Shown here: piece by piece, positions 4,526 through 5,799 of the stretch | How the letters are laid out: each line of letters starts with the position of its first letter | Numbering within the stretch: the stretch's first letter is position 1 | Assembly: GCA_017463035.1 (NCBI GenBank) | Contig: JAFTPY010000002.1 | Coordinates: forward strand, 1 to 5,799 | Length of the DNA: 5,799 nucleotides | Reading direction: 5' to 3' | Source of the DNA: Lachnospiraceae bacterium | Lineage (GTDB): Bacteria > Bacillota > Clostridia > Lachnospirales > Lachnospiraceae | Translations under genes and position numbers: made by a program | Notes under the pieces: model-generated | Database searches by the model: none | What the model was told of the DNA's origin: nothing | The model's input: only the letters and a program-made list of their open reading frames with translations

Positions 4526-5602
4526 ATGAGAATGAGAAAATTTTTAGCAGTAGCACTTTCCGTAGCCATGGTATTCAGTATGGCAGCATGCGGCAAGAAG
4601 GATGACACCAAGAATCCGGGAGAGGGTGAGAACATCACCGCAACCGTAGCACCGACCGCACCGGCAGAGGATGAGTCCGGCGATAAGGCAGAAGGCGGCG
4701 TAATCACTCCGGAGTTTGCGGCAGGTACCGCAGGCGAGAAGCTTTGGAATGAGTTCCATGAGACTATGAAGGCAAATCCGGAAACCGCTCCGATTGATAT
4801 GGCAAACAAGCTGGTAACCAATCCGGTGATTCAGTTTATGGCAGGCGGTATGGAAGTTGAGCCGGGATTTTTAGCAGGCTTTTCCGAAGAAATCAGTGGT
4901 TTTGAGAAGGGTGCGCAGTACGGTCCGATGATGGGCTCCATCGCATTTGCGGGTTATATTTTCGAGCTGGCTGACGGTGCGGATGTAAATGCATTTATTG
5001 AGAACTTAAAGGCAAAGGCTGATCCGAGGTGGAATATCTGTGTTGCTGCAGATTACACTCAGGTAGGAGCTTATGAGAATACCGTATACTTCCTGATGTA
5101 TCCGGCAGAGATGGATAACGCTTCCCCGGAAGGCGGCGAAGGTGCCGGTGAGGCAGTAGAAGCAACCGTTATTTATCCGGATGTGGAAATGGGTAGCTGG
5201 GGTGAGATGCTTTGGGAGGCATTTGAAACCAACATGAACGACAATCCGGCGGCAACCGCTGTAGATGCTGCGTTTATGCTTTCCATGCATGAGTCCATTC
5301 CGGAGGAAGCAATGTTTGGCTCCGCAGAAATTATGCCGGGTCTTTTAGCAGGCTTTAACAACTATGAGGTTACCGGATTTAAGAGTGGTGCAATGTTTGG
5401 TCCGATGATGGGTTCCGTTGCATTCATCGGTTATGTATTCGAGTTAGAGGAAGGTGCGGATGTGAATGCATTCATGACCAACCTCACCGATAATGCAGAT
5501 CCGAGATGGAACATCTGCGTAGAGGCTGACCAGACCGTTGTGGGAGCTTACAACAATATGGTATTCTTCCTTATGTGTCCGAATTCTGCCCAGAGTGAAT
5601 AA
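4526..5602 (+). CDS. Lipoprotein with two tandem copies of an uncharacterised domain
   Basis: This 358-residue secreted lipoprotein starts with a basic N-terminus, a hydrophobic stretch and the lipobox-like SMAAC. C22 is the predicted lipidated residue anchoring it to the outer face of the membrane. Residues 23-58 form an acidic, Pro/Thr-rich linker. Two homologous domains follow at about 70-193 and 226-352, joined by a Gly/Glu-rich linker (194-214). Both copies share GEKLW/GEMLW, FLAGF/LLAGF, GPMMGS-AF-GY-FEL, GADVNAF, ADPRWNICV and GAY. Each keeps one Cys (C172, C331). I cannot name the domain with certainty. The pattern of one strand, a helix with GADVNAF, then ADPRWN and a final strand loosely recalls small clostridial lipoprotein domains such as DUF4358, but this is a guess. 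Function is unknown. The start at 4526 is preceded only by a weak purine-rich ribosome site; ATG 4532 would remove two residues and keep the signal peptide. It is third in line after the ABC genes and ends at a strong terminator. Confidence 0.92.
   Translation: MRMRKFLAVALSVAMVFSMAACGKKDDTKNPGEGENITATVAPTAPAEDESGDKAEGGVITPEFAAGTAGEKLWNEFHETMKANPETAPIDMANKLVTNPVIQFMAGGMEVEPGFLAGFSEEISGFEKGAQYGPMMGSIAFAGYIFELADGADVNAFIENLKAKADPRWNICVAADYTQVGAYENTVYFLMYPAEMDNASPEGGEGAGEAVEATVIYPDVEMGSWGEMLWEAFETNMNDNPAATAVDAAFMLSMHESIPEEAMFGSAEIMPGLLAGFNNYEVTGFKSGAMFGPMMGSVAFIGYVFELEEGADVNAFMTNLTDNADPRWNICVEADQTVVGAYNNMVFFLMCPNSAQSE
4733..5104 (+). repeat. Intragenic repeat copy 1 (domain 1 of the lipoprotein)
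   Basis: This copy encodes residues 70-193. Its core 4922-5040 aligns without gaps, over 119 nt, to 5399-5517 in copy 2, with strong DNA-level similarity. It arises from an internal duplication. Confidence 0.85.
5201..5581 (+). repeat. Intragenic repeat copy 2 (domain 2 of the lipoprotein)
   Basis: This copy encodes residues 226-352. It is about three residues longer than copy 1 in the variable region before the LLAGF motif, and it ends FFLMCP where copy 1 has YFLMYP. Confidence 0.85.
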
Positions 5603-5616
5603 TTAAGGATGTAACG

Positions 5617-5650
5617 GGGCACTTCTGATAAAGAGGTGCCCTTAATTTAT
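5617..5650 (+). terminator. Intrinsic terminator after the lipoprotein gene
   Basis: GGGCACTTCT (5617-5626) pairs with AGAGGTGCCC (5632-5641) as a 10-bp stem with one G-U pair and a GATAA loop. A T-rich but imperfect tail, TTAATTTAT, follows. It lies 14 nt after the stop codon and should end the lipoprotein transcript. Confidence 0.85.
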
Positions 5651-5710
5651 GGATAGTTTATGAGGCAAGGACTTTGCACAAACGTGTGAAGGAGTACATT
5701 TTAGAAAGAA

Positions 5711-5716
5711 GGAGGG
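5711..5716 (+). promoter_or_regulatory. Ribosome binding site of the MBOAT gene
   Basis: GGAGGG lies 6 nt before the CTG at 5723, which is standard spacing. It is the evidence for initiation at a non-AUG codon, because no ATG, GTG or TTG lies in frame between the upstream stop (5702-5704) and the conserved N-terminus. Confidence 0.75.
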
Positions 5717-5722
5717 ATTCTT

Positions 5723-5799
5723 CTGTTATTTTCCACCATCAGTTTTATTTATTACTTTTTGGCGGCGGTACTTTTGTTGTATTTTATTGTGCCGTTTAA
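5723..5799 (+). CDS. MBOAT-family O-acyltransferase (AlgI-like), N-terminus only, CTG start
   Basis: The 25 codons present encode (M)LFSTISFIYYFLA followed by AVLLLYFIVPF. This is the characteristic first membrane segment of AlgI/PatA-type membrane-bound O-acyltransferases, which typically run to about 460-500 residues. Such proteins move acetyl or other acyl groups across the membrane onto surface polysaccharides or teichoic acids, usually with an SGNH/AlgJ- or DltD-like partner encoded nearby. Neither the catalytic His nor any partner is inside the window. The frame closes upstream with TAG at 5702-5704, and the only start candidates are ATT at 5717 and CTG at 5723. CTG has the correct ribosome spacing and matches the family's usual Met-Leu/Val-Phe-Ser start. 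The gene follows a terminator, so it needs its own promoter. TTTGCA/TACATT near 5673-5700 is a weak candidate only. The call rests on a short segment. Confidence 0.72.
   Translation, partial: MLFSTISFIYYFLAAVLLLYFIVPF

Noticed and set aside
4420..4821. Minus-strand open frame of 133 codons over the lipoprotein start
   Set aside because: It is antisense to the lipoprotein gene; its Ala/Ser-rich composition mirrors the plus-strand codons and no start signals are seen.

Overview
The window looks like chromosomal DNA from a motile Gram-positive Firmicute, most likely a flagellated member of the Lachnospiraceae (Roseburia/Butyrivibrio-like). The reasons are a flagellin with the MxxQHNM-type N-terminus under a SigD-type promoter, strong GGAGG-type ribosome binding sites, a lipoprotein signal ending in SMAAC-G, and an MBOAT acyltransferase. 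This placement is inferred from the sequence, not from a database search.

Layout. (1) Positions 1-475, minus strand: the first 158 residues of flagellin, running off the left edge. Its leader of about 123 nt starts at a near-perfect sigma-28/SigD promoter (605-632). The leader carries two adjacent small hairpins that each show GGA in the tetraloop, the classic form of a CsrA-binding site. (2) Positions 640-845: a divergent control region with a consensus vegetative promoter on the plus strand (TTGACA, 17-bp spacer, extended -10 TGCTATAAT). A GAAACGTTTC palindrome lies just upstream of the -35. A leader of about 75 nt with a hairpin follows. (3) Positions 846-4354: two ABC half-transporter genes overlapping by ATGA. 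They form a heterodimeric exporter of the BmrCD / TM287-288 type with one degenerate and one canonical ATP site. (4) Positions 4355-4525: a 171-nt gap with no protein gene. It can form a nested fold of about 73 nt and a competing downstream hairpin, so it is a candidate structured or switching leader RNA of no recognised class. (5) Positions 4526-5602: a lipoprotein of 358 residues made of two tandem copies of a domain of about 125 residues, followed by a clear intrinsic terminator (5617-5641). (6) Positions 5723-5799: the start of an MBOAT-family (AlgI-like) membrane O-acyltransferase. Its only well-placed start codon is CTG, 6 nt after GGAGGG.

How the parts work together. The flagellin gene belongs to the late motility regulon and is divergent from, and probably unrelated to, the ABC operon. 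The two ABC subunits are translationally coupled and should assemble 1:1. No GC-rich terminator separates the second ABC gene from the lipoprotein gene and no convincing promoter was found between them, so read-through into the lipoprotein is possible. The terminator after the lipoprotein isolates the MBOAT gene as a separate unit, probably the first gene of a surface-polymer acylation locus that continues past the right edge. The most notable signals are the paired CsrA-like hairpins, the structured leader before the lipoprotein, the internally duplicated lipoprotein and the CTG-started MBOAT gene.
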